The notes under the pieces are model-generated. The model searched no databases and was not told where the DNA came from. It was given only the letters and a program-made list of their open reading frames with translations. A stretch of DNA of 13,094 bases, taken from the NCBI GenBank assembly GCA_046594635.1, contig JBKJRR010000058.1, positions 1 through 13,094 on the forward strand. Direction: 5' to 3'. The stretch comes from CAISIP01 sp046594635 (GTDB taxonomy: Bacteria > Pseudomonadota > Gammaproteobacteria > Burkholderiales > Burkholderiaceae_C). This document shows positions 1 through 7,538 of this stretch, piece after piece; position 1 is the first letter of the stretch, and every line of letters begins with the position of its first letter. A program made the position numbers and the translations under genes.

Positions 1-447
1 GGTGCGGGCCAGGTCAACCCGAAGGCCTTGCGTGCCCGCGGCCAGCGCGTCCAGCACGGCCAGGGTGTCTTGCACTGCCGCCGGTGCCGGGTGTTCCGGC
101 GCGAGGCGGTAGTCGACCGACAGCACCGCCATGCCGCTGGCGGCCGCCAGCCGGCGCACCATGTTGTCGTGGGTATTGATGGAACCCGCCGTCCAGCCAC
201 CGCCATGCAGGTAGACCATGGCATGGGCGGGCACGGAATCGGCCGGCTGGTAGACCCGCACCTTCCGACCGGCGACCACGGTATCGGTATGGCTCACGCC
301 GTCCACCGGATAGGCATTCCAGCGCACCGACTGGTCTTCCATATTCTGGCGCACCACCGCCAGCGGCAGTGTTTGCGGATGGGGCGCGTTGGCAGCGCGC
401 AGCTCGTCGACAAAGGGTTGCATGCCGGGGGCGAGATAGGCGGTCAT
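1..447 (-). CDS. Alpha/beta hydrolase, HSL-type esterase (3' part beyond window)
   Basis: The 149 visible codons are the N-terminal half of a hormone-sensitive-lipase-type alpha/beta hydrolase (Abhydrolase_3). The oxyanion-hole motif HGGGW is at residues 81-85, and DYRLAPEHPAPAA, the family's usual second block, starts at residue 112. The catalytic Ser (GxSxG), Asp and His would lie beyond position 1 and cannot be checked. There is no signal peptide, so it is probably cytoplasmic. Family members cleave carboxylic esters of small acyl groups. The ATG at 447 (MTAYLAPGM) has only a weak purine-rich stretch upstream. The gene lies 65 bp after the transporter ATPase gene on the same strand and is probably the last or a late gene of that operon. 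This suggests it hydrolyses the imported compound or a derivative of it. The family call is firm; the substrate is unknown. Confidence 0.88.
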   Translation of the reverse strand, partial: MTAYLAPGMQPFVDELRAANAPHPQTLPLAVVRQNMEDQSVRWNAYPVDGVSHTDTVVAGRKVRVYQPADSVPAHAMVYLHGGGWTAGSINTHDNMVRRLAAASGMAVLSVDYRLAPEHPAPAAVQDTLAVLDALAAGTQGLRVDLART

Positions 448-512
448 CGGAGTTCTCTGCAGGTGTCGGGACAGGGGAGAGGCCAGAGCACGTCGGCAAG
501 CGAACTCCGCGC

Positions 513-2225
513 TCAGGCCTGCGGGTTGTAGCGAAAACGCTTGTGCATGCCGCGCGCCCGGGGGTCGGGCTGCGGGATCGCCGACAGCAGTGCCTGCGTG
601 TAGGCATGGCTCGGCGCGTCGCAGACCTGGTTGGTCTCGCCGGTCTCGACAACCTTGCCGCGGTACATCACCGCGACACGGTCGCAGAAGTAGCGGATCA
701 CCGCGATATCGTGGCTGATGAAGATGAAGGACAGGCCTAACTTGTCCTGCAGGTTCAGCAGCAGGTCGAGCATCTGCGAGCGCAGCGACACGTCGAGTGC
801 CGAAGTGGCCTCGTCGGCCACGATCAGGCGCGGGTTGAGCGCCAGCGCGCGGGCAATGCCAATGCGCTGGCGTTGCCCGCCCGAGAACGCATGGGGATAA
901 CGCTCGCGCCAGGCGGGCTCCAGGCCCACGCTCTGCAACAGCCCGGCCACCCGCTCATCGAGCTCCTTGCCCTTGGCCAGGTTGTTGACCAGCAGCGGCT
1001 CGCCGACGATCTGCGCCACGGTCATGCGCGGGTTCAGCGAACCCACCGGGTCCTGGAAGATCATGCGGATCTCGCGCCGGCAGTCCTTCAGGGTCTGTTT
1101 GTCGGCGCTGACGATGTCGACCACCGAGCCATCGGCACGTCGGTAGGCGATCGAGCCGGCGTTGGGGTCGTATACCCGCAGCAGGCAACGGCCCATCGTG
1201 GTCTTGCCTGAACCCGACTCGCCGACGATGCCCAGGGATTCACCCGGCATCACATGCAGCGACACGCCATCGACCGCCTTGATCGGCGCCTTGGCGCTGC
1301 CGAAGTGCAGCTGCAGGTCGCGCACCTCGAGGATCGGTTGCGCGGTGGCCGGAATCGGTGCGCGCTTGAGCCGGATGTCGGCGGTGTGGCCGAGTTTGAT
1401 CACCGAGCCGATCAGCATCTGGGTGTAGGGCTCTTGTGGCGCGTGGAAGATCGCCTCGACCGGGCCGGTTTCGACCACCTTGCCGTGGTGCATCACGATG
1501 ACCTGGTCAGCGATCTCGGCCACCACGCCCATGTCGTGGGTGATGAACATGACCGCCATGCCGTGGCTGACCTGCAGCTTCCTTATCAGGTCCAGGATCT
1601 CGGCCTGGGTGGTCACGTCCAGTGCGGTGGTGGGCTCGTCGGCGATCAGCAGCGCCGGGTTGCAGGCCAGCGACATCGCGATCATCACCCGCTGGCGCAT
1701 GCCGCCTGAAAACTCGAAGGTGTAGCGGTCGACCGCATTGTCGGGGTTGGGAATCTCCACCTGTGTGAGCAGTTCGACGCAGCGCGCTCGGGCCTGGCGC
1801 TTGTCCATCTTCAAATGCAGCTGCAACACCTCCATGATCTGGTTACCCACGGTATGCACTGGCGACAGCGAGGACATCGGCTCCTGAAAGATCATCGCGA
1901 TTTCGGCACCCCGCACCGCACGGATTTCCTTTGAGCGCCGCCCGAGTTGCGCCAGGTCGACCATGCTGCCGTCCGGCCGATGCAGCACCATCGAGCCGCT
2001 GACGATGCGCCCCGGTTCGTCGACGATCTGCAGGATCGAGCGCGCGGTGACGCTTTTGCCGCTGCCGCTCTCGCCCACCACACACAGCGTCTTGCCGCGT
2101 TCGACGTCGAACGAGACGCCGTCGACCGCCTTCAGCACACCGGTGCGCAGCGGGAAGTGGGTGCGCAGGTCACGCACCTGAAGCAGGACACCGCTGGTGG
2201 GCCCGGTAGCACTGGGTGGGCGCAT
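513..2225 (-). CDS. Dipeptide/oligopeptide-type ABC transporter, fused double ATPase
   Basis: This 570-aa protein is two ABC ATPase domains in one chain, a DppD-DppF fusion like GsiA or YejF, which powers the importer encoded upstream. Domain 1 has Walker A GESGSGKS (51-58), Q-loop Gln114, signature FSGGMRQR (from 172) and Walker B LLIADE (192-197). Domain 2 has Walker A GESGSGKT (335-342), signature FSGGQRQR (from 447) and Walker B ending in Asp471-Glu472. Both domains carry the Opp/Dpp C-terminal extension (PQEPYTQML near 263; SHAYTQALLSAIPQPDP near the C-terminus). All key residues for ATP hydrolysis appear intact in both halves. Its ATG overlaps the TAA of the preceding permease gene (TAATG), which implies translational coupling. 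It is expected at the inner face of the cytoplasmic membrane. The transported solute cannot be read from the ATPase. Confidence 0.96.
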   Translation of the reverse strand: MRPPSATGPTSGVLLQVRDLRTHFPLRTGVLKAVDGVSFDVERGKTLCVVGESGSGKSVTARSILQIVDEPGRIVSGSMVLHRPDGSMVDLAQLGRRSKEIRAVRGAEIAMIFQEPMSSLSPVHTVGNQIMEVLQLHLKMDKRQARARCVELLTQVEIPNPDNAVDRYTFEFSGGMRQRVMIAMSLACNPALLIADEPTTALDVTTQAEILDLIRKLQVSHGMAVMFITHDMGVVAEIADQVIVMHHGKVVETGPVEAIFHAPQEPYTQMLIGSVIKLGHTADIRLKRAPIPATAQPILEVRDLQLHFGSAKAPIKAVDGVSLHVMPGESLGIVGESGSGKTTMGRCLLRVYDPNAGSIAYRRADGSVVDIVSADKQTLKDCRREIRMIFQDPVGSLNPRMTVAQIVGEPLLVNNLAKGKELDERVAGLLQSVGLEPAWRERYPHAFSGGQRQRIGIARALALNPRLIVADEATSALDVSLRSQMLDLLLNLQDKLGLSFIFISHDIAVIRYFCDRVAVMYRGKVVETGETNQVCDAPSHAYTQALLSAIPQPDPRARGMHKRFRYNPQA

Positions 2226-3343
2226 TATTTGTTGTACGGGTCAGAGGCGTCGCGCAGACCGTCGCCGAGGAAGTTGAGTGCAATCACTGCCACCACCACG
2301 GCGGCGCCGGGAGCAAACAGCCACGGTGCGGTGGCAATCGAGCGGATGTTCTGCGCCTCGCGCAGCAACACACCCCAGGAGATGGTGGGCGGCTGCAGGC
2401 CCAGCCCCAGGAAGCTCAGCGAGGTCTCGGCCAGGATCATGGCGGGAATCGCCAGCGAAATCGACGCAATGATGTGGCTGGCAAAACTTGGCAGCATGTG
2501 GCGGAAGATGATGCGCCCCTCGGACGCGCCGTCGAGCCGCGCGGCGGTGACGAACTCCTCGGTGCGCAGGCTCAGGAATCGGCCACGCACCACGCGCGCC
2601 AACTGCGCCCAGCCCGTCAACGAGAGGATCAGTGTGATCATGAAATAGTTGAGCGTGGCCGGCCAGTTCTGCGGTACCGCAGCCGATGCCGCCAGCCAGA
2701 TCGGGATGGTGGGCAGCGACAACACCAATTCGATCACGCGCTGGATCACGAAGTCGATGCGGCCACCGTAGTAGCCCGAGATACCGCCCAGCACAATGCC
2801 GATCGACAGCGCGAGGAACACCCCCACCAGACCCACCGAAAGCGAGATCTGGGTGCCGATCATGATGCGGCTGTAAACGCAACGCCCCAGACGGTCGGCA
2901 CCGAAGAAAAACAGCGGCTGGCGCGCGTTTTCCGAGGCAAACAGGTGGATGTTGGTCTTGAACAGGCCCAACACCGAATATTCGTAGCCCTGGGCGAACA
3001 TGTTCAGGTAGATCTTTCGTTCACGGTCTTCCTGGTAGAGCGACGCAAGCGTCTGCGGATCGCGCTTGAGCACATAGGGGTGGATATAGGGGCGGATGGA
3101 CCAGTCGCCCTGGGCACTGGTGTCAATGAAGTGCAGGGCCTGCGGCGGGTGGAAAGCGGTGCGCACATTCTGCTGTGACGGGTCGTTGACCGCGAAGAAG
3201 CCCGGGATGATGGCCACAATGTACAGAATCGCCGTGACGATCAGCCCGGCCATTGCCAGCTGGTGGCGCTTGAATGCCCACCAGACCAGCTGCCATTGGG
3301 AGGCGACCGCAATGCGCCCTGAAGCGGGCACATCGGGGGTCAT
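2225..3343 (-). CDS. ABC transporter permease, DppC type, with long periplasmic loop
   Basis: This is an inner-membrane permease of the DppC/OppC family. It has one N-terminal membrane helix (MAGLIVTAILYIVAIIPGFF), a long periplasmic stretch, then about five helices. The EAA-type cytoplasmic loop that contacts the ATPase is EFVTAARLDGASEGRIIFRH, and the family's ETSLSFLGLGLQPP follows. The segment between helix 1 and the conserved GADRLGR block is about 110 residues (about 53-164), much longer than in ordinary DppC proteins of about 300 aa. The start is uncertain. The ATG at 3343 (MTPDVPASG) gives 372 aa and begins 31 bp after the upstream permease's stop. A TTG at 3400 would add 19 residues and overlap that gene. 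Neither has a clear ribosome binding site, and I prefer the ATG. The stop overlaps the ATPase start. Confidence 0.93.
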   Translation of the reverse strand: MTPDVPASGRIAVASQWQLVWWAFKRHQLAMAGLIVTAILYIVAIIPGFFAVNDPSQQNVRTAFHPPQALHFIDTSAQGDWSIRPYIHPYVLKRDPQTLASLYQEDRERKIYLNMFAQGYEYSVLGLFKTNIHLFASENARQPLFFFGADRLGRCVYSRIMIGTQISLSVGLVGVFLALSIGIVLGGISGYYGGRIDFVIQRVIELVLSLPTIPIWLAASAAVPQNWPATLNYFMITLILSLTGWAQLARVVRGRFLSLRTEEFVTAARLDGASEGRIIFRHMLPSFASHIIASISLAIPAMILAETSLSFLGLGLQPPTISWGVLLREAQNIRSIATAPWLFAPGAAVVVAVIALNFLGDGLRDASDPYNK

Positions 3344-3374
3344 GCTTGCAGCATTTGCGGCGGAGGAAGAGGTG

Positions 3375-4361
3375 TCACTCAAGGCGGATACGCGGGTCAA
3401 CCAGCGCCAGAAGAATATCGCTGACCAGAGAGCCCAGCACGGTGAGCGCGCAGATCAGCAGGATGAAGGCGCCTGCCAGGTACATGTCCTGGCTCATCAG
3501 CGACTGCAGCAACAACGGGCCAGCGGTGGGCAGGCTCAGCACGATGGCCACGATGATCGAGCCCGACACCAGGTTGGGCAGCAGCCAGGCGATGGTCGAG
3601 ATGAACGGATTCAGCGCCAGGCGAAGCGGGTACTTGACCAGCAGCGTGAACTCCGAGAGCCCCTTGGCCCGTGCAGTGGTCACATAGGGCTTGTGCAATT
3701 CGTCGAGCATGTTGGCGCGCATCACGCGGATCAGGCTGGCTGTGCCCGACACGGCCAGGATGATCACCGGAATCCAGAGGTGCTGCAGCAGATCGATGAC
3801 CTTGTCGACACTCCAGGGGGCAGTCAGGTACTGCTCGGAAAACAGGCCGCCGACGTTCTGCCCAAAGTGCACCGCCGCGACGTACATCAGCACCAGTGCC
3901 AGCAAGAAACTGGGAATCGCCAGGCCCAGAAACGACAGACCGGTGATCAGGTAGTCGCCGATCGAGTATTTCTTGACTGCCGAGAACACACCCACCGGCA
4001 GCGCAATGCCCCAGGTCATCAGCAGGGCGGACAAAGTCAGCAGCAGTGTCAGGGCCATGCGCTCCCAGATCAGGTCGCCCACCGGCTGCTGCCACTCGAA
4101 GCTCAGGCCGAAGTCGCCACGAAAGGCAATGTTGGAGATCCACTTCCAGTACTGCACCACCATCGGCTGGTCGAGCCCGAAGCGGTTGCGCAGATCGGCC
4201 GCGGTGTTCTGGTCAACCACCTCATTGCTTGCCGCGAGGGTCGCAATGTAGGTGGTGACGTAGTCGCCTGGCGGCAGCTGGATCAGGACGAAGGACAGGA
4301 AGCTGATGGCCACCAGGAACGGAAGCATCCACAGCAGCCGTTTGACAATGAACACCAGCAT
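3375..4361 (-). CDS. ABC transporter permease, DppB type
   Basis: This 328-aa inner-membrane permease of the DppB/OppB family is the partner of the DppC-type permease encoded next. The N-terminus (MLVFIVKRLLWMLPFLVAISFLSF) is the usual first helix after a short basic start. The family's conserved early block QLPPGDY follows, then a periplasmic domain and further helices. The EAA-type loop is visible as DELHKPYVTTARAKGLSE, followed by PLRLALNPFIS. Its length is normal for the family. The ATG at 4361 lies 12 bp after the stop of the solute-binding protein gene. No strong ribosome binding site is seen, so translation is probably helped by the upstream gene. Confidence 0.95.
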   Translation of the reverse strand: MLVFIVKRLLWMLPFLVAISFLSFVLIQLPPGDYVTTYIATLAASNEVVDQNTAADLRNRFGLDQPMVVQYWKWISNIAFRGDFGLSFEWQQPVGDLIWERMALTLLLTLSALLMTWGIALPVGVFSAVKKYSIGDYLITGLSFLGLAIPSFLLALVLMYVAAVHFGQNVGGLFSEQYLTAPWSVDKVIDLLQHLWIPVIILAVSGTASLIRVMRANMLDELHKPYVTTARAKGLSEFTLLVKYPLRLALNPFISTIAWLLPNLVSGSIIVAIVLSLPTAGPLLLQSLMSQDMYLAGAFILLICALTVLGSLVSDILLALVDPRIRLE

Positions 4362-4373
4362 CGGTTGCGTCGA

Positions 4374-6332
4374 TCAGGTGCGGGTAAAGAAGAACTGCTG
4401 CGGCAGCGCCGGGCCTGGATTGGGCCAGGACCAGGCGTTCGGCTGGGATTTGGGCACGTTCTGCAGGTTGTTGCGCGCAATGCCAAAGGTGTTTACCGCC
4501 AGGCACACACCGATCGTTTCGAAGGCATCGGCGCACTGGTCAAACACCTGCTTCATCAGCTCGCCGCGCTTCTTCAAGTCTGCGGTGGCGCGGGCGTCGT
4601 CGTACAGCTTCATGCGCGACTTCTGGTTGGCCGGCGGCTCCTGGCCGTCCTTGCCGCCCGACACATACCACTGCGTCCAGGGAATGGCGTAACGCGAGCC
4701 CTGCGTGTGCTGGGCAAAGTAGTCGCGCGCGTCGAGCATCGGGTCGAGCCCGCCAGGGCCGGGCCAGGTGGCGGCGTCATGGTCGTTGCTGTCGCCGCGG
4801 GTGTAGTACAGCGCGCGTTCGATGGTGTTGACCTTGATGTCGATACCAATATCGGCCCAATGGCGCTTGACCAGTTCCAGCGTGTCGACCGCATCCGGAT
4901 ACAGCGTGGGAATGACATCGATCGAGAAGAACACCTTCTGGCCGTCGGGACGCAGGCGCATCTTCTGCCCGTCGCGCTTGTCGTAGCCCAGCTTGTCGAG
5001 GATCTCGTTGGCCTGCTTCGGGTCGTGGCTGGTGAACTGGCGTGCCAGCTTCTCGTTATACCAGGGGTGCCCCGGGCGAGGGCCGGTCTGGTAGGGCTCG
5101 GACTGGCCGAGGTACACCAGATCGATGATCTCCTTGCGGTTGATCCCCAGCGACAGCGCCTGGCGGAACTGCTTGTTGGCGAACATCTCGCGCATCTTCG
5201 GGTCCTTGTGCGTCATGTTCAGGTAGATCTGCACCTGCTGTGCGCCCGAGGCGATCAGCTCGATCAGGCGGTAGTCGCCCTTTTGCATGTTCTGCGACAG
5301 CGTGGGCTTGTTCTGCAGCGAGTCGATATGGCGCTCCTGGATGTCCAGCTTGCCGGACAGCGCGTCGAGCATGAGCGACTCCACATCCTGCGCGATGCTG
5401 AAGGTGAGCTGGTCGATGTAGGGCAGCTGCTGACCACTCTGGTCCACCTGCCAGAAGTAGGGGTTGCGTTGCATCACCACGCGGGTGACACCCCCCGAAT
5501 AGGCTTCGGTGACGACCCACGGGTCCAGCGTCGGCTTGTCGATATTGCCCCAGCGCGCGGGTATCTCGATGTCGCCCACCTTGCTGCGGAACATCGCTGC
5601 CCAGTCGGACATGTTGGCCGCCTTGGCCTGGGCGGCAGCATTCGGGTTGTACTTGGGGTGGAACTGGCTGGCGTAGTGCTTGGGGTAGAGCGTCGGGTAT
5701 TGGCCCAGTGGCGTGGCCAGCTGCTCCAGAAACAGCGCATAAGGGCTGGCGAAGGTGAACTTCACGGTGGAGTCGTTCACCTTGGTCACCACGGCCGGTT
5801 TGTTGGCGATGACCAGCGTGCTCGGCGCCGATTTGAACAGTTCGGTGTTCTTGGCGCAGTCTTCGATCGAGAAAACGATGTCGTCGGCAGTAAAGGGCTT
5901 TCCGTCGGACCACTTCATGCCCGGGCGAAGCGTGAAGGTGAATTCGGTGGCGTTGGCATTGACATCCCATTTGGAGGCCACGCAGGGCAGTACTTCGGTG
6001 AACGCCATGTTCCAGCGCACCAGGCCCTGGTTGCCCACCATGCGCAAAATGCCATTGTGGTCGGCACTGCCGCGCAGCCCGCGCCGTAGCGAGCCGCCAT
6101 ACACCCCGACCTTCTCGGCCTGGATCACCAGGGGCACCGATGGCAGTCGCTGGGCCAGTGGCGGCAGCTTTTTTTCACTGACCAGCTTGGCCAGCGCGGG
6201 CGCTTCTTTGGCCTGCTGGGCCAGGGCGCTGCCGCCCATGCCTGCCAGGGTCGCAGCACCCGCAAAACCTTTGAGCACCGAGCGCCGGCGGGGACTGGCG
6301 GGGGTGGTGGACCGGGACGCATCGTTCTTCAT
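4374..6332 (-). CDS. ABC transporter solute-binding protein, family 5, Tat-exported
   Basis: This 652-aa periplasmic binding protein of the SBP_bac_5 (DppA/OppA) family would deliver solute to the permeases encoded next. A twin-arginine signal is visible: RRRSVLKG at about 15-22, a hydrophobic stretch, and a likely cut after SALA (about residue 38). The family signature region is clear in TFTLRPGMKWSDGKPFTADD. It is longer than typical dipeptide-binding proteins (about 530 aa). Size and co-encoded partners resemble the Opp-family carriers of oligosaccharides or glycosides (AgpA of Sinorhizobium, Thermotoga sugar binders). That makes a non-peptide solute plausible but unproven. The ATG at 6332 is supported by AGGAG at 6340-6344, seven bases upstream. 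It is the first gene of the leftward operon. A TTGACA -35 and a pair of palindromes (6365-6394) lie just upstream. Confidence 0.95.
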   Translation of the reverse strand: MKNDASRSTTPASPRRRSVLKGFAGAATLAGMGGSALAQQAKEAPALAKLVSEKKLPPLAQRLPSVPLVIQAEKVGVYGGSLRRGLRGSADHNGILRMVGNQGLVRWNMAFTEVLPCVASKWDVNANATEFTFTLRPGMKWSDGKPFTADDIVFSIEDCAKNTELFKSAPSTLVIANKPAVVTKVNDSTVKFTFASPYALFLEQLATPLGQYPTLYPKHYASQFHPKYNPNAAAQAKAANMSDWAAMFRSKVGDIEIPARWGNIDKPTLDPWVVTEAYSGGVTRVVMQRNPYFWQVDQSGQQLPYIDQLTFSIAQDVESLMLDALSGKLDIQERHIDSLQNKPTLSQNMQKGDYRLIELIASGAQQVQIYLNMTHKDPKMREMFANKQFRQALSLGINRKEIIDLVYLGQSEPYQTGPRPGHPWYNEKLARQFTSHDPKQANEILDKLGYDKRDGQKMRLRPDGQKVFFSIDVIPTLYPDAVDTLELVKRHWADIGIDIKVNTIERALYYTRGDSNDHDAATWPGPGGLDPMLDARDYFAQHTQGSRYAIPWTQWYVSGGKDGQEPPANQKSRMKLYDDARATADLKKRGELMKQVFDQCADAFETIGVCLAVNTFGIARNNLQNVPKSQPNAWSWPNPGPALPQQFFFTRT

Positions 6333-6364
6333 GGGGTGTCTCCTGTTGAAATGCTCGGGGGACT

Positions 6365-6394
6365 TTGTCAGACAACTTTTGCATTGTCAATCAA
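6365..6394. promoter_or_regulatory. Probable GntR/FCD operator pair 1 (transporter side)
   Basis: Two 11-bp sites start 19 bp apart. TTGTCAGACAA (6365-6375) is a perfect TTGT-N3-ACAA palindrome. TTGTCAATCAA (6384-6394) differs at one base of the right half. The second site contains the minus-strand -35 box TTGACA (6390-6385), which may explain the deviation. FadR/FCD-subfamily regulators commonly bind TNGT-N3-ACNA sites. The assignment to the regulator at 7539 is inferred. Confidence 0.65.
6385..6390 (-). promoter_or_regulatory. -35 element of the transporter operon promoter
   Basis: The minus strand reads TTGACA, a perfect sigma-70 -35 hexamer, 52 bp upstream of the solute-binding protein ATG. 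A good -10 is not visible at the ideal distance. The weak match ACAAAG/CAAAGT at about 6362-6368 has a spacer of 16-17 bp and falls on the other operator of the pair. Confidence 0.45.
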
Positions 6395-6470
6395 GGGTAA
6401 ACCCAGGTGCTGTAAAAACCACCCAGAAATGGCCGGTCAGGGCGTTAAATCTGTTTCGCATCCTCGAAAT

Positions 6471-6502
6471 TGTTGTCTTACAACATCGTATCTGTCATAC
6501 AA
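6471..6502. promoter_or_regulatory. Probable GntR/FCD operator pair 2 (lyase-regulator side)
   Basis: TGTTGTCTTACAACA (6471-6485) is a perfect 6+6 palindrome around a 3-bp centre, with the 11-bp core TTGTCTTACAA at 6473-6483. CTGTCATACAA (6492-6502) has one mismatch to the same pattern and starts 19 bp after the first core, exactly the spacing of pair 1. The second site overlaps the putative -10 TACAAT of the rightward operon, as expected for repression. Confidence 0.7.
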
Positions 6503-6503
6503 T
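6498..6503 (+). promoter_or_regulatory. -10 element of the lyase-regulator operon promoter
   Basis: TACAAT matches the sigma-70 -10 consensus at five of six positions and lies 31 bp before the ATG at 6535. The -35 is weak: TTGTCT at 6473-6478 would leave a 19-bp spacer. The hexamer lies almost wholly inside the second operator of pair 2. Confidence 0.4.
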
Positions 6504-6534
6504 TTTCTGATTCCCCCGTCCGAGGCCCCATGCC

Positions 6535-7512
6535 ATGAACACCGCCCCGTTGCAGATCGAGGAGTTCGCCACGACGGTGCTGGCCGTGCCGCCGCTTGCC
6601 CGCCGCGCCGACCTCTCGCTGGACGTCGCGCAGAACCAGCGCTTGATCCGCCACATCGAAGCCGGTGGGCAGCGCATCCTGCTGTACGGTGGCAACGCCA
6701 ACCTCTACCACTGCGGCTTGCAGGACTACGCCCAGATGCTGGGCATGCTGGCGTCCAGCACACGCGACACCACCCGCGTCATCCCCGCCATCGGCCCTGA
6801 TTTCGGCAAGATGATGGACCAGGCCCGCCTGCTGCGTGGCAGCGGCTACCGCACCGCCATGGTGCTGCCGATGCAGGGCTTTACCAGCCCCGAGGGCGTG
6901 GCCGACGGCATCTCCCGCTTTGTCGACGCCGCCGGTATGCCCGTCACGATGTACCTCAAGAGCGAGCAGACGATCGACATCGCCCGCATCGGGCAACTGG
7001 TCGATGCCGGCCACATTCTGGCCATCAAGTACGCCGTGGTGCGCGACAACCCGGCGCACGACCCCTACCTGCAGGCCCTGGTGGAGCGTATCGGCGCGCA
7101 CCGCATCGTCAGCGGCATGGGCGAGCGCCCGGCACCGGTGCACCTGCGGCAGTTTGGGCTGGCCTCGTTCACCACCGGCTGCGGCTGCATTGCGCCACGG
7201 GCCTGCCTCGACCTGCTGCTGGCCTTGAAGCGCGCAGACGACGTCACCGCCGATGCACTGTTTGCGCGCTTCATGCCGCTGGAGAACCTGCGCGAGTCGA
7301 TCTCGCTGATCCGCGTGCTGCATGACGCCGTCAGCCTGTGCGGCGTGGCGGACATGGGGCCGCAGTTGCCGCTGCTGAGTGTCTCCCCCGCCGAGCACAT
7401 GGACGAGATCAAGGCACTGGCCACGGCACTGCTGGCGTTCGAGCAGCAACACCGCAGCCAGCAGGTCCCCGGCGCTGCTGCGGCGCGCTACCCGCAGCAA
7501 CAGCAGCATTAG
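6535..7512 (+). CDS. Dihydrodipicolinate synthase/N-acetylneuraminate lyase family protein (not true DapA)
   Basis: This 325-aa cytoplasmic TIM-barrel protein of the class I aldolase (DHDPS/NAL) superfamily forms Schiff-base intermediates with keto acids. The probable Schiff-base lysine is Lys165 in ILAIKYAVVR, and Tyr140 (VTMYLKSE) is at the expected catalytic tyrosine. Two DapA hallmarks are missing. The GTTGE-type loop reads GGNANLYHC (52-60), and the YNVPxR block reads MYLKSEQ, so lysine biosynthesis is unlikely. Relatives act as aldolases or dehydratases on sugar acids or keto acids. The ATG at 6535 has GAGG (6522-6525) nine bases upstream; another ATG at 6530 is out of frame. The stop is doubled in frame (TAG TAA). 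Its position, divergent from an importer and followed by a GntR gene, suggests it acts on the imported compound or its breakdown product. Confidence 0.88.
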   Translation: MNTAPLQIEEFATTVLAVPPLARRADLSLDVAQNQRLIRHIEAGGQRILLYGGNANLYHCGLQDYAQMLGMLASSTRDTTRVIPAIGPDFGKMMDQARLLRGSGYRTAMVLPMQGFTSPEGVADGISRFVDAAGMPVTMYLKSEQTIDIARIGQLVDAGHILAIKYAVVRDNPAHDPYLQALVERIGAHRIVSGMGERPAPVHLRQFGLASFTTGCGCIAPRACLDLLLALKRADDVTADALFARFMPLENLRESISLIRVLHDAVSLCGVADMGPQLPLLSVSPAEHMDEIKALATALLAFEQQHRSQQVPGAAAARYPQQQQH

Positions 7513-7538
7513 TAAACCCCACCCAAGCGCCAGCCACC

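Larger units (their letters stand above)
6333..6534. promoter_or_regulatory. Divergent promoter region between transporter operon and lyase-regulator operon
   Basis: This 202-bp non-coding gap separates two divergent operons. It carries four related TTGT-N3-ACAA-like palindromes in two pairs, one near each gene start, and a recognisable promoter element for each direction. The middle part (about 6395-6470) shows no further strong repeat. The layout fits control of both operons by the GntR/FCD protein encoded at the end of the rightward operon. That is inferred from site sequence and gene position. Confidence 0.85.

Noticed and set aside
3096..6089. A stop-free plus-strand frame of 997 codons, antisense to the two permeases and the binding protein
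   Set aside because: Its translation is rich in His, Gln, Arg and Val with no domain. It crosses several real gene boundaries and is explained by the GC-rich codon pattern of the opposite strand.
6395..6404. Short palindrome GGGTAAACCC in the middle of the divergent promoter
   Set aside because: Only four base pairs around two bases and a single copy; probably chance.
7338..7538. N-terminal extension of the GntR regulator by 67 residues
   Set aside because: It overlaps the 3' end of the lyase gene in another frame and has an Arg/Ala/Pro-rich shadow composition. The ATG at 7539 gives the normal family length.
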